Source: Rhizobiaceae bacterium
GTDB lineage: Bacteria > Pseudomonadota > Alphaproteobacteria > Rhizobiales > Rhizobiaceae
Length of the DNA: 64,000 nucleotides
Assembly: GCA_019635795.1 (NCBI GenBank)
Contig: JAHBYV010000005.1
Coordinates: 124,001-188,000 of the forward strand
Direction: 5' to 3'
Positions 21,972 through 31,701 of this stretch are shown here, one piece after another. Numbering within the stretch: the stretch's first letter is position 1; the number at the start of each line of letters is the position of its first letter. Both the position numbers and the translations under genes were made by a program. A model generated the notes under the pieces. The model was not told the DNA's origin. It saw only the letters and a program-made list of their open reading frames with translations, and searched no databases.

Positions 21972-22546
21972 GCACGCAGACCTGACTCGATATACTGTTC
22001 GATGACAGCAATTGCGCCGCGTGGGTTTGGCAGGCCGTCCTTCAATGCACGGCGAATATAAAATCCATCGATCAGCGCCGCGATACCTTCAGCCATAATA
22101 TCAGCGTGGTGGCGTGGCACCAGCGGAACCAGGCTGCTCATGAGGTTCGAACGAAGGCGGCGCACATAGATGCGAAGCAGGCGGCGAAGGGGAGGAGAGC
22201 GCTGCGCTTCCACATAAAATGCCAGCCATGCCGCGACAACTTCCGGGCGGAACTGGCTGACGGAAAAATTGACATTCACGATGGCGGACAGCCGCTCGCG
22301 GGGTGATTTGGCCCGCCGCAATGATTGCTGTATCTCGGCTGCGAGGTCTGACAGCAATTGCCGCATTGTGGCTTGCAAAAGCTCTTCTTTTGCACCGAAA
22401 TAATGGTGCGCGAGTGCCGATGAAACACCTGCCCGCCCTGCAATGTCGGTCATTGTCACATCAAGCGTGCCGCGCTCGCCAATGGTCAAAATGGCGGCGT
22501 CTATCAGTTCTTTTCGCCTGAGCGGGGGCATACCGAGTTTAGGCAT
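21968..22546 (-). CDS. betI: TetR-family transcriptional repressor of the bet genes
   Basis: BetI (192 residues) represses choline-to-betaine genes and is released by choline. The N-terminal helix-turn-helix is clear ('[21 protein letters not shown]'-like, with YFGAKEELL following), and the rest is the helical ligand domain with the family's '[13 protein letters not shown]' segment. First gene of the operon; a long palindrome lies about 30 bases upstream of its start and is the likely operator. Confidence 0.93.
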   Translation of the reverse strand: MPKLGMPPLRRKELIDAAILTIGERGTLDVTMTDIAGRAGVSSALAHHYFGAKEELLQATMRQLLSDLAAEIQQSLRRAKSPRERLSAIVNVNFSVSQFRPEVVAAWLAFYVEAQRSPPLRRLLRIYVRRLRSNLMSSLVPLVPRHHADIMAEGIAALIDGFYIRRALKDGLPNPRGAIAVIEQYIESGLRA

Positions 22547-22573
22547 AACGAACCTCCAATGCTTGACACTAGC

Positions 22574-22601
22574 TTTTTATTGACTGGTCAATCAATAAAA
22601 A
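22574..22601. promoter_or_regulatory. Probable BetI operator
   Basis: TTTTTATTGA (22574-22583) and TCAATAAAAA (22592-22601) are perfect inverted arms around an 8-base centre; TTGAC-TG-GTCAA (22580-22591) is a second, nested palindrome. It lies between betI and the divergent asparaginase gene and resembles known BetI sites with TTGA/TCAA cores. Confidence 0.75.
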
Positions 22602-22727
22602 TCGCGGCGGAAAGCGCGCGGTTTGCGACGGATGAATTGTGAGAATTCTAATATTCAACCGCGGTCGCGCTGGACCGGGAGGCACAACGAAGATAGTCAC
22701 GCTGGCAAGCTCAAATGAGGTACGAAA

Positions 22728-23744
22728 ATGACCGATCCGGTTCTGGTGGAAGTGACGCGCGGTAATTTCGTCGAAAGCAGGCATCGCGGAGCGATTGCGA
22801 TTTACGATTTTGACGGCAAGGCCGTTCTGGAAATCGGAAATGTCGAGGAACTTCTGTTTCCGCGCTCGGCGATAAAGTCCATGCAAGCGCTGCCTTTGAT
22901 TGAAACGGGGGCTGCTGATGCGTTGGGTTTTGACGACGCTGATCTTGCCCTGTCATGCGCCTCGCATGTTGGCGAACCGGGCCATGTAGAGCGCGCAGCT
23001 TCGATGCTGGCAAAGATAGGCCTGGATGAAAGCGCTCTCGAATGTGGCACTCACTGGCCGACTGACCAGGCATCCGAACTGGCGCTGGCACGGGCTGGCG
23101 GGAAGCCAAACCAGTTGCACAATAATTGCTCCGGCAAACATTCGGGCTTTCTTGCCGTTTGCGCGCATTGCGGGATGAACCACAAAGGATATGTGGGTTT
23201 CGGACATGGTTTCCAGCAGATGATCCGCGAAACCATGAATGATGTTACTGGCGCGAAGCATGATGAATCCAATGCGGCTATAGATGGCTGCGCGATACCG
23301 ACCTACGCTGTCTCGCTTGGAAGCCTCGCATATGGCTTCTCACGAATGGGTTCAGGCAAGGGCCTGTCAATGGATCGAGCCGCTGCGGCCAGACGCCTTA
23401 TGCGTGCTGCCATGAGCAACCCGTTCTATGTATCAGGCACGGGAAGGCCGGACACTGTGTTGATGGAAGCTGCGCCAGGACGCATATTCGTGAAAGGCGG
23501 CGCAGAGGGCGTGCTTTGCGGCGTTGCGCCGGATCGCGGGCTGGCGTTTGCTGTGAAATGCAATGACGGGGCAGGCCGTGGCGCAGATATGATCGGAGCA
23601 AATATTGTTGCGCGGTTGTTTGCCGACGAACCAACGGTCGTCGAGCAAATCGCCAACATAACATCGCCCTCAATTTTAAACCGAAATGGCGCTGTGGTGG
23701 GTATTTTGCGCCCTGCCGAAACGCTCGCCCGGCTCGAAATCTGA
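22728..23744 (+). CDS. L-asparaginase, Rhizobium etli (ReAV) type, class 3
   Basis: A 338-residue asparaginase II-family (PF06089) enzyme, unrelated to the E. coli enzymes, that hydrolyses asparagine to aspartate and ammonia. All residues I know to be important in the R. etli enzyme are present, one position lower: Ser47 and Lys50 in 'PRSAIKSMQ', Ser79 in 'SCASH', and the zinc-site residues Cys134 and Lys137 in 'NNCSGKHSG' and Cys188 in 'DGCAIPT'. Start ATG 22728 follows GAGGTA. It is divergent from betI and shares the 180-base promoter region with the BetI operator, though there is no reason to think BetI controls it. Confidence 0.93.
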   Translation: MTDPVLVEVTRGNFVESRHRGAIAIYDFDGKAVLEIGNVEELLFPRSAIKSMQALPLIETGAADALGFDDADLALSCASHVGEPGHVERAASMLAKIGLDESALECGTHWPTDQASELALARAGGKPNQLHNNCSGKHSGFLAVCAHCGMNHKGYVGFGHGFQQMIRETMNDVTGAKHDESNAAIDGCAIPTYAVSLGSLAYGFSRMGSGKGLSMDRAAAARRLMRAAMSNPFYVSGTGRPDTVLMEAAPGRIFVKGGAEGVLCGVAPDRGLAFAVKCNDGAGRGADMIGANIVARLFADEPTVVEQIANITSPSILNRNGAVVGILRPAETLARLEI

Positions 23745-23788
23745 AGCTCTGGCTTGCCGAGCGCCGATTTCGTGCCTAACTTGAGGAC

Positions 23789-24262
23789 ATGAGCAGAGCC
23801 TTTACCAAAGAAGGTGACGACGAATTCTCACTTGCCGACATTGGCGAGAAGCCCGTCAGTCAGGAGCGAAATCTGGTGACAGAGGAAGGTCTGTCCCAGA
23901 TTGACAAGCAACTTTCAAGCCTGCGCGATGAGCTTGGCCTTGCTGAAAAGGCAGGCAATCGCGAGAAAATGGCCACTATTTCGCGGGATTTGCGCTATTG
24001 GAGCGCGCGTCGCGAAAACGCAGAGCTTTCTGTTCCCGAGCCAGACGAAAAGGTCGTTCGCTTCGGGATGACGGTAACAATCGTCAACGAGGAAGGGCGC
24101 GAAGCCGTGTGGAAGATCGTCGGCGAGGATGAAGCCGACGCGGCAAATGGCAAGATTTCTCATGTTTCGCCAATGGCAAAGGCCCTGTTTGGCAAGGCTG
24201 TTGGCGAAGTGGCGACGGTCAACGGCGCGGACTGGGAAATTATTGGGCTGAAAGCGCAGTAG
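23789..24262 (+). CDS. GreA/GreB-family transcription elongation factor
   Basis: A 157-residue Gre-family protein. An N-terminal coiled coil (about residues 30-75, 'SLRDELGLAEKAGNREKMATISRDL' region) is followed by the FKBP-like C-domain with 'FGMTVTIVNEEGREAVWKIVG' and 'SPMAKALFGKAVGEV', the hallmark of these factors. They bind RNA polymerase's secondary channel and rescue backtracked complexes. Closer to GreB-like paralogues than to canonical GreA; the acidic loop residues at the coil tip are less clear, so cleavage activity is inferred. It follows the asparaginase gene by 44 bases and may be cotranscribed. Confidence 0.85.
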   Translation: MSRAFTKEGDDEFSLADIGEKPVSQERNLVTEEGLSQIDKQLSSLRDELGLAEKAGNREKMATISRDLRYWSARRENAELSVPEPDEKVVRFGMTVTIVNEEGREAVWKIVGEDEADAANGKISHVSPMAKALFGKAVGEVATVNGADWEIIGLKAQ

Positions 24263-24280
24263 CACCCCGTCACACACGTC

Positions 24281-24357
24281 ATCCTCGGCCCTGTGCCGAG
24301 GATCTGAAAAGGTTGCCGGTTTCAGATCGTTTGCAGATCCTTGGGACAAGCCCAAGG
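24281..24357. repeat. Pair of inverted palindromic intergenic repeat units
   Basis: Unit one begins GTCATCCTCGGCCCTGTG and closes with CCGAGGATC; unit two, in the opposite orientation, runs CAGATCCTTGGG through CCCAAGGAGGAC. Each folds as a stem-loop, and the pair makes a REP/BIME-like element between the Gre factor gene and the convergent doc gene. The same family occurs at 30.3-30.6 kb. Confidence 0.75.
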
Positions 24358-24375
24358 AGGACGGCTGCGAGAGAG

Positions 24376-24759
24376 CTACGCTAGCGGTGCGGTGTGATCG
24401 CGGAAGAAGGCGGCAGCGCCGTCTTGATCAATTTCACCACCAGCAAGCATCTGAACGAACTGAATCAGGTCCTCGTCCTCGGCCTGCAAATCAAGGCCGT
24501 TGAAGTAGAGAAACATATCAGCCGCAGCAAGCGCCGTGCGCTTGTTCCCATCTACGAAAGGATGGTTTCGGGCTATTCCATAAATATAAGCCGCGGCCAG
24601 TTCGCATAAATCAGGCTCGCCATAGGTCGCCTTCTGGAGAGGCCGGTTCAGGGCTGACTCAAGCATCCCCACGTCGCGCACCCCCGCTGCACCGCCATGA
24701 ATTCTCAACTGCTCGGCGTGTATGGCCAAGATAAAACCAAGCGAATGGTATTCAGTCAT
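24376..24759 (-). CDS. doc: Doc-type Fic-domain toxin
   Basis: A 127-residue Fic/Doc protein. The active-site motif HPFVDGNKRTAL is intact: the catalytic His, the Phe, the acidic residue, and the Gly-Asn-Lys-Arg that bind phosphates. Length and the helical layout fit Doc, which phosphorylates elongation factor Tu and arrests translation, rather than the longer AMP-transferring Fic proteins; the GN instead of AN at the anion loop is like classic Fic, so AMP transfer cannot be excluded. It overlaps its antitoxin gene by four bases and is second in the operon. Confidence 0.88.
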   Translation of the reverse strand: MTEYHSLGFILAIHAEQLRIHGGAAGVRDVGMLESALNRPLQKATYGEPDLCELAAAYIYGIARNHPFVDGNKRTALAAADMFLYFNGLDLQAEDEDLIQFVQMLAGGEIDQDGAAAFFRDHTAPLA

Positions 24760-24986
24760 TTCGCGAGCGCGCGATAGACTTTTTCGTATTTCTTCATTCG
24801 CGCGCGTGCGACCGCCATTTTGCGCTCAAACTCATCAGCTGTGTCTTCAACACGACGCAGGCGCAACTCATCGCCATCCTGCACAATCAGGACGCTGTCT
24901 CCAGCTTTAAGGTTCATTGCATTCAGCAACTCCTTGGGCAGGATAACCCCTTCAGAATTGCCGATCTTGCGAACAACGGTATTCAT
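24756..24986 (-). CDS. AbrB/MazE-family antitoxin
   Basis: A 76-residue protein with an N-terminal swapped-hairpin AbrB domain ('VVRKIGNSEGVILPKELL', then 'LKAGDSVLIVQDGDELRLR') and a C-terminal charged helix (residues ~48-76) that would wrap the toxin. ATG 24986 follows GGGAGAG. It precedes doc with a four-base overlap, the standard toxin-antitoxin layout. AbrB domains bind DNA, and an inverted repeat lies just upstream. Confidence 0.88.
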   Translation of the reverse strand: MNTVVRKIGNSEGVILPKELLNAMNLKAGDSVLIVQDGDELRLRRVEDTADEFERKMAVARARMKKYEKVYRALAK

Positions 24987-24997
24987 CCGATCTCTCC

Positions 24998-25019
24998 CGT
25001 TATAACACGAAGTATAACG
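24998..25019. promoter_or_regulatory. Candidate autoregulatory operator of the AbrB-Doc pair
   Basis: CGTTATA (24998-25004) and TATAACG (25013-25019) are perfect inverted arms with an 8-base spacer, starting 12 bases upstream of the antitoxin start codon. Repression by the antitoxin and the toxin-antitoxin complex is the usual mechanism. Confidence 0.6.
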
Positions 25020-25054
25020 TAGAAGAAGTCGCGTTACAACGCCTGTAATAACAT

Positions 25055-27172
25055 CTAGGACAGGCGTTTCATGAGCCGTTCAGCAGCGTCCGGAATAACG
25101 GTTCCGGGCGGGAAGATTTCGACCGCGCCGGCGGCGAACACTGCTTCGTAGTCTTGTGGCGGGATCACGCCACCAGCAACAATAAGCACGTCCTCACGGC
25201 CAAGCTTCTTCAGCGCGGCCTTCAATTCCGGCACAAGAGTCAGGTGACCTGCGGCCAGCGAAGAAGCACCGACAATGTGAACGTCATGCTCCACCGCGAG
25301 TTTAGCGATTTCCTCAGGTGCCTGGAACATGGCCCCAACAGTCACATCAAAACCGAGGTCAGCAAAGGCCGTGGCTATGACTTTCTGCCCGCGATCATGT
25401 CCGTCCTGTCCCATCTTGGCGACAAGAATCCGCGGCTTGGTCCCGTGCTTCTTCTCAAAATCGGCAACCATATCGTGAACGCGGTCGACAACATCGCTTT
25501 CGCCCAGCGCCTTGCGGTAAACGCCGGAAATAGTGCGAATTTGTGCAACGTGACGACCGAACGCACGCTCCAGCGCCAGCGAAATTTCTCCCACCGTTGC
25601 CTTTGCACGGGCGGCCTTCACGGCAAAATCGAGCAGATTGCCATCGCCCTGCGCGGCTTGCGTCAACGCGGCCAGTGCTGTTTCCACGGCGGCAACGTCG
25701 CGCGTTCCTTTCAATTCCTGCAACTTTGCGAGTTGGCGGGCGCGCACTTCGGCATTATCCACCTTCAGAACATCGACTTCGATGTCCTTCTCAGGCTGGA
25801 AGCTGTTAACGCCTATCAGCGCCTGTTCGCCGGAATCGATACGAGCTTGCGTGCGGGCCGCAGCTTCTTCGATGCGCAGTTTCGGAATGCCTTGTTCGGT
25901 TGCGGCAGCCATGCCGCCAAGTTTCTCGACTTCCTCGATATGTGTCAGCGCGCGCGCCACGAGGTCATGGGTCAGACGCTCGACATAGGCCGAGCCACCC
26001 CACGGATCGATAATGCGGGTGGTGCCGGATTCCTTTTGCAAAATGATCTGCGTGTTGCGAGCAATGCGTGCCGAATGGTCGGTCGGAAGGGCAAGCGCCT
26101 CATCGAACGAATTCGTGTGCAGCGATTGTGTGTGCCCCTGCGTTGCCGCCATTGCCTCGATCATTGTGCGGGCAATGTTATTGTAGGGGTCTTGCGCCGT
26201 CAGCGACCAACCGGACGTTTGCGAATGGGTCCGCAACGATAGCGAGCGCGAATCCTTCGGCGCGAAATTCTTCTGCATCAGTGCGGCCCACAACAGACGC
26301 GCAGCGCGCATCTTGGCCACTTCCATGAAGAAATTCATGCCAATGGCCCAGAAAAACGAGAGACGCGGCGCGAACTTGTCGATGTCCAGCCCGGCAGCGA
26401 CGCCAGCGCGGGCGTACTCGATGCCGTCGGCAATAGTATAAGCAAGCTCAAGGTCTGCCGTCGCGCCCGCTTCCTGCATGTGATAGCCGGAAATCGAAAT
26501 GGAATTGAATTTCGGCATCCGCTGCGATGTATAGGTGAAAATGTCCGAAATAATCCGCATCGAAGGCTTCGGCGGATAGATATAAGTATTGCGGACCATA
26601 AACTCTTTCAGAATGTCGTTCTGAATGGTTCCGGCGAGGTCCTTTTCCGCAACTCCCTGTTCTTCGGCAGCCACGATATAAAGAGCCATGATCGGCAGCA
26701 CCGCCCCGTTCATGGTCATCGAAACGGTCATTTGATCGAGCGGAATGCCGTCAAACAACTGGCGCATGTCGAGAATCGAGTCGATGGCAACACCAGCCAT
26801 GCCAACGTCGCCTGCAACGCGCGGATGGTCACTGTCGTAACCGCGATGGGTCGCAAGGTCGAAGGCAATCGAGAGGCCCTTTTGGCCAGCGGCAAGATTG
26901 CGCCGATAAAACGCGTTCGATTCCTCTGCCGTGGAAAAACCCGCATACTGACGGATGGTCCATGGCTGCTGGACATACATTGTGGGGTAGGGGCCGCGAA
27001 TGAATGGGCTCGCGCCTGGCCATGTGTCCAGAAAGCGGACGCCTTCAAGGTCGCTTTCGCCATAGAGATGCTTGACCGGAATGCCTTCCGGCGTGCGCCA
27101 TACGTCGGCAAGCCGCTCACGCCCGTCGCTTGAGCCTTCGCGCCATTCAAGTTTCGTAAAATCAGGGATCAT
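25055..27172 (-). CDS. mutB: Methylmalonyl-CoA mutase, large (catalytic) subunit
   Basis: A 705-residue adenosylcobalamin enzyme that interconverts methylmalonyl-CoA and succinyl-CoA in propionate metabolism. The N-terminal barrel contains 'RPYPTMY-like' substrate-entry residues ('[20 protein letters not shown]') and '[19 protein letters not shown]'. The C-terminal ~135 residues are the B12 domain: 'MGQDGHDRG' with the cobalt-ligand His at about 592, then '[11 protein letters not shown]' and '[11 protein letters not shown]'. Its ATG overlaps the mutA stop by four bases. Confidence 0.96.
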   Translation of the reverse strand: MIPDFTKLEWREGSSDGRERLADVWRTPEGIPVKHLYGESDLEGVRFLDTWPGASPFIRGPYPTMYVQQPWTIRQYAGFSTAEESNAFYRRNLAAGQKGLSIAFDLATHRGYDSDHPRVAGDVGMAGVAIDSILDMRQLFDGIPLDQMTVSMTMNGAVLPIMALYIVAAEEQGVAEKDLAGTIQNDILKEFMVRNTYIYPPKPSMRIISDIFTYTSQRMPKFNSISISGYHMQEAGATADLELAYTIADGIEYARAGVAAGLDIDKFAPRLSFFWAIGMNFFMEVAKMRAARLLWAALMQKNFAPKDSRSLSLRTHSQTSGWSLTAQDPYNNIARTMIEAMAATQGHTQSLHTNSFDEALALPTDHSARIARNTQIILQKESGTTRIIDPWGGSAYVERLTHDLVARALTHIEEVEKLGGMAAATEQGIPKLRIEEAAARTQARIDSGEQALIGVNSFQPEKDIEVDVLKVDNAEVRARQLAKLQELKGTRDVAAVETALAALTQAAQGDGNLLDFAVKAARAKATVGEISLALERAFGRHVAQIRTISGVYRKALGESDVVDRVHDMVADFEKKHGTKPRILVAKMGQDGHDRGQKVIATAFADLGFDVTVGAMFQAPEEIAKLAVEHDVHIVGASSLAAGHLTLVPELKAALKKLGREDVLIVAGGVIPPQDYEAVFAAGAVEIFPPGTVIPDAAERLMKRLS

Positions 27173-28620
27173 TTTACTGCTTCCAGAGACTGGTCAATGC
27201 GCACTGCGTCGATGCGGCTGCAAACTGCTTTTGCGTGATTAGCGGCAGGGCTGGCTGGCGAGCGCCGCTCAGCGTGCAGGGTTTCAACCGGACGCTCTTT
27301 TGCCGCGGGGAATATGTTCGTGCCAACGATAGCGCGGCCGTTGCGATAAGCCTCGGCGCGGCGCTCCCGCGCTGCCAGAACACGCGCCTGAATCTTGCCG
27401 TCTGCAAGGCTGTTCAGCGCGCCGCCCTCGCTTTCGATCAGCTGGAATTCCTTCCAGGCGGCTTCACAGAGCTCATCTGTCAGGGCCTCGATACCACCCG
27501 CGCCGCGAGCAGGATCGGAGACGAAATCGATGTGACTTTCGCCAATCAAAATGAGCTGCTGATTGCGGGCAACACGACGCGCGAAGGCTTCCGGCAGACC
27601 ATGCGTAACCGTGTGCGGCAAGATCGAGATGGAGTCGGCTCCGCCTACAGCCGCCGCAAACCCGGCAATAGTCGTGCGCAAAATGTTCGTTTCGGGGTCC
27701 TTGGCGGTCATCATGCGGTATGACGTTTCCGCATGGATGGTTGCTGGCGACTGCGGAATTGCGCACATCTCCTCAACGCGCGCCCACAGCTTGCGCAGGG
27801 CGCGTATCTTGGCGATGGACATGAACTGGTCCTGGTCCACGGCGAGCGCAAACCCGATATGCGGCGCGGCATAAACCAGAGCCTGCCGCGCTTCCTCAAA
27901 CATTCTCAAACAGGAGGTTGCATTGGAAAGAATGATGCCCAGTTCCTGCGCTTCGGTTGCGCCCGCATTATGAAACACGCGGCCATCAGCCTCCAGCAAC
28001 GCGCCCGGCAGGCCGAGAGAGAAGAAATGCGCCAGAGATTGGGGCATGGAAGCTTTGAGCGCTTCAATCGACATGCGCAGATAGCCGGTGCTGGCAAAAA
28101 TCGCCGCCGCATCAATTCCGAAAGAAAGGCTGAGCTTATCCGGATCGACCCGACGTTTGGCCAAAAGCGCCAACACCCATTCCGCCATTCCGCGGCTGCC
28201 GGGATGCACATCAACACGCACATGGGTGCGATTGAGTTGTATGCCTTCAAGTGCACGCTCCAGGGCTTCTTGCGTGTTTGGAAGGCCGTAGCCGAATGAG
28301 TTGGGCGCACCCTCAAAGACGAGCGAAAGGCCGGTCGCGCCGTTTTCCACATCCTCCAGCGCCTGCTTGTTTGCGCGGGCGGGGTCGGTGTCGTCTATGC
28401 GCTGAACAATGTGCCAAGGCTTGTCCGGTCGCTTGCGGTGAAGCGCCTGCGGGTTGATGGCGCGTTGATAAATGGGCTCAATTCGCAAGCCATCATCCGT
28501 GTGCGAAACGAGCGTTTCTTCAAACGGTGCGCCCTTGAGCGCCTTTTCTGCCAGCTTCAGCCATTGCGATCTGTCGCAAGCGCCGAACTCTGTATCCTCC
28601 AAAAGTGACTGAACATCCAT
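27169..28620 (-). CDS. mutA: Methylmalonyl-CoA mutase, small subunit
   Basis: A 483-residue homologue of the mutase barrel without a functional B12 domain, as expected for the small subunit of the heterodimer. The start is ATG 28620 ('[14 protein letters not shown]'); the frame extends 168 bases further but those codons overlap the divergent promoter region. '[19 protein letters not shown]' and '[21 protein letters not shown]' (quoted in part) follow the subunit's usual pattern. It is shorter than the roughly 620-640 residues of some small subunits, which keep a degenerate C-terminal domain, and is similar to other rhizobial forms. Cotranscribed and coupled with mutB. Confidence 0.9.
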   Translation of the reverse strand: MDVQSLLEDTEFGACDRSQWLKLAEKALKGAPFEETLVSHTDDGLRIEPIYQRAINPQALHRKRPDKPWHIVQRIDDTDPARANKQALEDVENGATGLSLVFEGAPNSFGYGLPNTQEALERALEGIQLNRTHVRVDVHPGSRGMAEWVLALLAKRRVDPDKLSLSFGIDAAAIFASTGYLRMSIEALKASMPQSLAHFFSLGLPGALLEADGRVFHNAGATEAQELGIILSNATSCLRMFEEARQALVYAAPHIGFALAVDQDQFMSIAKIRALRKLWARVEEMCAIPQSPATIHAETSYRMMTAKDPETNILRTTIAGFAAAVGGADSISILPHTVTHGLPEAFARRVARNQQLILIGESHIDFVSDPARGAGGIEALTDELCEAAWKEFQLIESEGGALNSLADGKIQARVLAARERRAEAYRNGRAIVGTNIFPAAKERPVETLHAERRSPASPAANHAKAVCSRIDAVRIDQSLEAVK

Positions 28621-28776
28621 GAACCTGACCCTTATGCCGAAAGGGGGATGCCAAAGCCCGACGCTCCATGCAAGTCGAAAACGACATTTACGCATAGTTC
28701 TAAAGCATTGTTCATGCGCGCCGGGGCGATTATAGGTTTTCACACAACGGCGGCTTTTGTCAGGCGGGAGATTTTT

Positions 28777-30315
28777 ATGGCGGATCAAGACAGCATATTT
28801 CTGGGCGCGAGCCGAAAGCCGGACGACAGCTACCAGCGGCCCGAGAAATTATTGCTGCGTTACGGCAACCGCCACGGCATCGTGACAGGCGCGACAGGCA
28901 CCGGTAAAACGGTGACCTTGCAGGTGCTCGCCGAGGCGTTCTCCAATGCAGGCGTGCCGGTGTTTTGTGCCGATATCAAAGGCGACCTTTCCGGCATTGC
29001 CATGATGGGCGAGGCGAAGGACTTTCTGGCCAAGCGCGCACAGCAAGTCCAGCTTGACCCCTATGAGTTCCAGGAATTTCCGGTGATTTTCTGGGATCTG
29101 TTCGGCCAACAGGGCCACCCGATCCGCGCCACGATTTCAGAGATGGGTCCGCTGTTGCTTTCCCGCCTCATGAACCTGACAGACGCACAAGAGGGCGTGT
29201 TGAATATTGCGTTCCGGATTGCCGATGAAGAAGGGCTTCTGCTTCTCGACATGAAGGATTTGCAGGCGCTGCTGTCCAACATTGCAGAGCGAGCACAGGA
29301 GATTGGCGCGCGCTATGGCAATGTTACGAAGCCGTCTGTAGGCGCGATTCAGCGTTCCTTGCTGGTTCTGGAACAACAGGGCGGCGCAAACTTCTTCGGC
29401 GAGCCTGCATTGCAGATTGCCGACCTGATGCGCACCACGCGCGATGGTCGTGGCGCAATCAGCGTGCTTGCCGCTGACAAGTTGATGATGAACCCGCAGC
29501 TTTACGCAACCTTCCTGCTTTGGCTTATGTCGGAGCTGTTCGAGGAGCTTCCTGAGATTGGTGACCCCGACAAGCCGCGGCTGGTGTTCTTTTTCGATGA
29601 AGCACATCTGTTGTTCGACGACGCACCGAAGGCGCTCGTGGATCGTGTGGAACAGGTGGTGAGGCTGATCCGCTCGAAAGGCGTGGGCGTTTACTTCGTG
29701 ACGCAAAACCCGCTCGACGTGCCGGAAACCATTTTGGCGCAGCTTGGCAACCGCATCCAGCACGCTTTGCGCGCGTACAGCCCGCGCGAACAGAAAGCCG
29801 TGAAAGTTGCTGCCGACACATTCCGGCCCAACCCGGATTTCGATTGCTTTCAGGCGATAACCCAACTTGGAACCGGCGAGGCGCTGGTGTCCACGCTGGA
29901 GGAAAAAGGTGTGCCAGGCATGGTTCAGCGCACGCTGATCCGCCCTCCCTCATCGCGCATTGGGGCAATCTCGCCGCAAGAGCGCCAGCAGATCATGAAT
30001 CAAAGTCCGGTCGCCGGTCAGTACGATCGCACGGTTGACCGTGAATCAGCGTTTGAAATGTTGCAGAAGAAGGCGCAACAGGCGCGTCAATCTGCCGAGG
30101 AAGAAGCTGCAAAGCAAAAGGAAGCCGGCTCAGGCTGGACCATTCCGGGTTTTGGAAATGAAGAGCGCTCATCTGGCCGTGGCACACGCTCTTCGCGGGG
30201 CTCCAGCCGCCAGACGGTTACAGAGGCGGCGATCAAGTCCGTTGTTCGATCCGTTGGAACTTCCGTCGGCCGCGCCATCGTTCGTGGCATTCTGGGAAGT
30301 TTGACGAAGCGTTAG
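28777..30315 (+). CDS. HerA-like ATPase of the DUF853/YjgR family
   Basis: A 512-residue ATPase related to the HerA/FtsK superfamily. Walker A is 'GATGTGKTVTLQVLAEAF' at about residues 38-55; Walker B is 'RLVFFFDEAHLLFDDAP' near 270; an arginine-finger region follows ('VYFVTQNPLDVPETILAQLG'). The C-terminus from about residue 430 is charged and Gly/Ser/Arg-rich and probably disordered. The cellular role of this family is not established; nucleic-acid translocation is inferred from the superfamily. ATG 28777 has GGGAG upstream. It is divergent from mutA. Confidence 0.85.
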   Translation: MADQDSIFLGASRKPDDSYQRPEKLLLRYGNRHGIVTGATGTGKTVTLQVLAEAFSNAGVPVFCADIKGDLSGIAMMGEAKDFLAKRAQQVQLDPYEFQEFPVIFWDLFGQQGHPIRATISEMGPLLLSRLMNLTDAQEGVLNIAFRIADEEGLLLLDMKDLQALLSNIAERAQEIGARYGNVTKPSVGAIQRSLLVLEQQGGANFFGEPALQIADLMRTTRDGRGAISVLAADKLMMNPQLYATFLLWLMSELFEELPEIGDPDKPRLVFFFDEAHLLFDDAPKALVDRVEQVVRLIRSKGVGVYFVTQNPLDVPETILAQLGNRIQHALRAYSPREQKAVKVAADTFRPNPDFDCFQAITQLGTGEALVSTLEEKGVPGMVQRTLIRPPSSRIGAISPQERQQIMNQSPVAGQYDRTVDRESAFEMLQKKAQQARQSAEEEAAKQKEAGSGWTIPGFGNEERSSGRGTRSSRGSSRQTVTEAAIKSVVRSVGTSVGRAIVRGILGSLTKR

Positions 30316-30652
30316 GTTGCTACATCTGGCACAATGACGGCCCGCTAGCGATTGCTTAGTGGGCCGTTTACGTGCGTGGCAGATTCTCGGGACAGGTCCG
30401 AGAATGACGTTAGTGCTGGTTGTCTAACAAATCCGTGGTGGGGGTGAAGGCGTTCTGCTTCGTTCACACATCGCCGTCATTCTCGGGCTTGTCCCGAGAA
30501 TCTTCGTCCATTTGCGATTGCGTGAGTGGGCCGTTTGCGTGCGTGGCAGATTCTCGGGACAAGCCCGAGAATGACGTGCGGTGGGGTGGCACTGATCGAA
30601 AAATCCTGCCTCCCCAGCAATTCACCTGTGGTTGTGCTAATGCAAGGCTATC
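30316..30652. other. Intergenic region filled with repeats
   Basis: About 335 bases between two convergent genes. A stem-loop ACGGCCC (30337-30343) with GGGCCGT (30361-30367), followed by TTA, may end the HerA-like transcript. The rest is occupied by the palindromic repeats listed separately. No gene seen. Confidence 0.6.
30348..30577. repeat. Three palindromic repeat units, two within a 63/64-base direct duplication
   Basis: Units carrying TTCTCGGGACA...CCGAGAATGACG occur at 30384-30409 and 30551-30576 in the same orientation, and the inverted unit GTCATTCTCGGGC...CCCGAGAATC at 30476-30502. The two same-direction units are embedded in a longer direct repeat (30348-30410 and 30514-30577) that differs at only a handful of positions, including the shared GTGGGCCGTTT-CGTGCGTGGCAG segment. 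The pattern indicates local duplication of a mobile or REP-type element. Confidence 0.8.
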
Positions 30653-31450
30653 TCAAACCGGGCCGATCAGCACTGAGCCAACCGGAACGCCGCTGTCGAT
30701 CGGCATGGAGCTGGGCATCCTGTCTTCGACGATTGGGGTGCCGAGGCCGTTGACCACCACGATAGGCGTCTTGTTCGGTACGCGGTTGAAAAGGTCGATC
30801 ACATCCTGGTGCAGCATACGAACGCAGCCGGAAGAAACCGACTTGCCGATGGACCGCCATTCGGGCGTTCCGTGGACACGATAAAGTGTGTCTTCGCCGT
30901 TCTGGAAAATGTAGAGAGCCCGTGCACCAAGCGGATTCTTCAGCCCGCCAGGCTGGCCGCCATTGCGAACGCTGAATTTTTCAAGCTTGGGATCACGTGC
31001 GATCATTTCGTCTGGCGGAGTCCACTTCGGCCATTTCTGCTTCCATTGGATCACGCCAGCACCAGACCACTCAAAACCTGCGCGGCCAAGACCGACGCCA
31101 TAGCGCACCGCATGTCCACCGGGCAGGGTAAGGTAAAGGTGGTGCCCCAAAGTATCGACCACAATCGTTCCAGGCTTCTGGCCGGTGGTGTTGGCAACCA
31201 CCTGCCGCAGGAACTGCGGATCAATCTGGGAATAGGGCACTGCCGGAATTTGGAAACCACCGTCTTCTACAGCGCCGTACATCAGTGCGTATTCTTCGAA
31301 AGTCGGCGGAGGTGGCAAAGGCGTGGGTGCCGGCGCTATGGGAAACCGTGTGCCGGTCGTGCAGCCGGCGAGCGCCAGACTCGAAACCCCAAAAATGGAC
31401 AAGGATAGAAAGCGCCGTCTGTCGACGGTGGCGGGAAGCAGTTCTGACAT
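30653..31450 (-). CDS. L,D-transpeptidase (YkuD/ErfK family), lipoprotein
   Basis: A 265-residue secreted enzyme that forms 3-3 peptidoglycan cross-links or attaches proteins to the wall. The N-terminus 'DRRRFLSLSIFGVSS' then 'LALAGC' is a Tat-like signal with a lipobox, so the mature protein would be a lipoprotein starting at Cys. A Pro-rich linker precedes the catalytic domain, which has 'VHGTPEW' and 'SVSSGCVRM' with the nucleophile Cys. The ATG at 31450 is chosen because the peptide after it gives a proper signal sequence; an upstream extension would bury it. Confidence 0.92.
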   Translation of the reverse strand: MSELLPATVDRRRFLSLSIFGVSSLALAGCTTGTRFPIAPAPTPLPPPPTFEEYALMYGAVEDGGFQIPAVPYSQIDPQFLRQVVANTTGQKPGTIVVDTLGHHLYLTLPGGHAVRYGVGLGRAGFEWSGAGVIQWKQKWPKWTPPDEMIARDPKLEKFSVRNGGQPGGLKNPLGARALYIFQNGEDTLYRVHGTPEWRSIGKSVSSGCVRMLHQDVIDLFNRVPNKTPIVVVNGLGTPIVEDRMPSSMPIDSGVPVGSVLIGPV

Positions 31451-31701
31451 CAATATTCCAGTCAACAATCTGAATGCGGACGATTCAACGAATTCGCAGG
31501 GGGTGCGGTTGCATCGCGGGGGCGACATGGCCGTTCATAATGGGACAAAAGCAAGGCAGGATTTGCGGTGTTCCCCTCATTGTGACTATCCTGCAACAGT
31601 CTGAACGTTGTGCCAGAGCCCGGTAGCACGGCTTTGTTCTTGCAAGGGACCGGCTATATGCGGCAAACCTATTGGTTCGTTGAACGCTTCGGATAACGGT
31701 C

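Noticed and set aside
25154..26242. Plus-strand open frame of ~362 codons
   Set aside because: Antisense to the mutB coding sequence; no motif, no ribosome-binding site, composition typical of a shadow frame.
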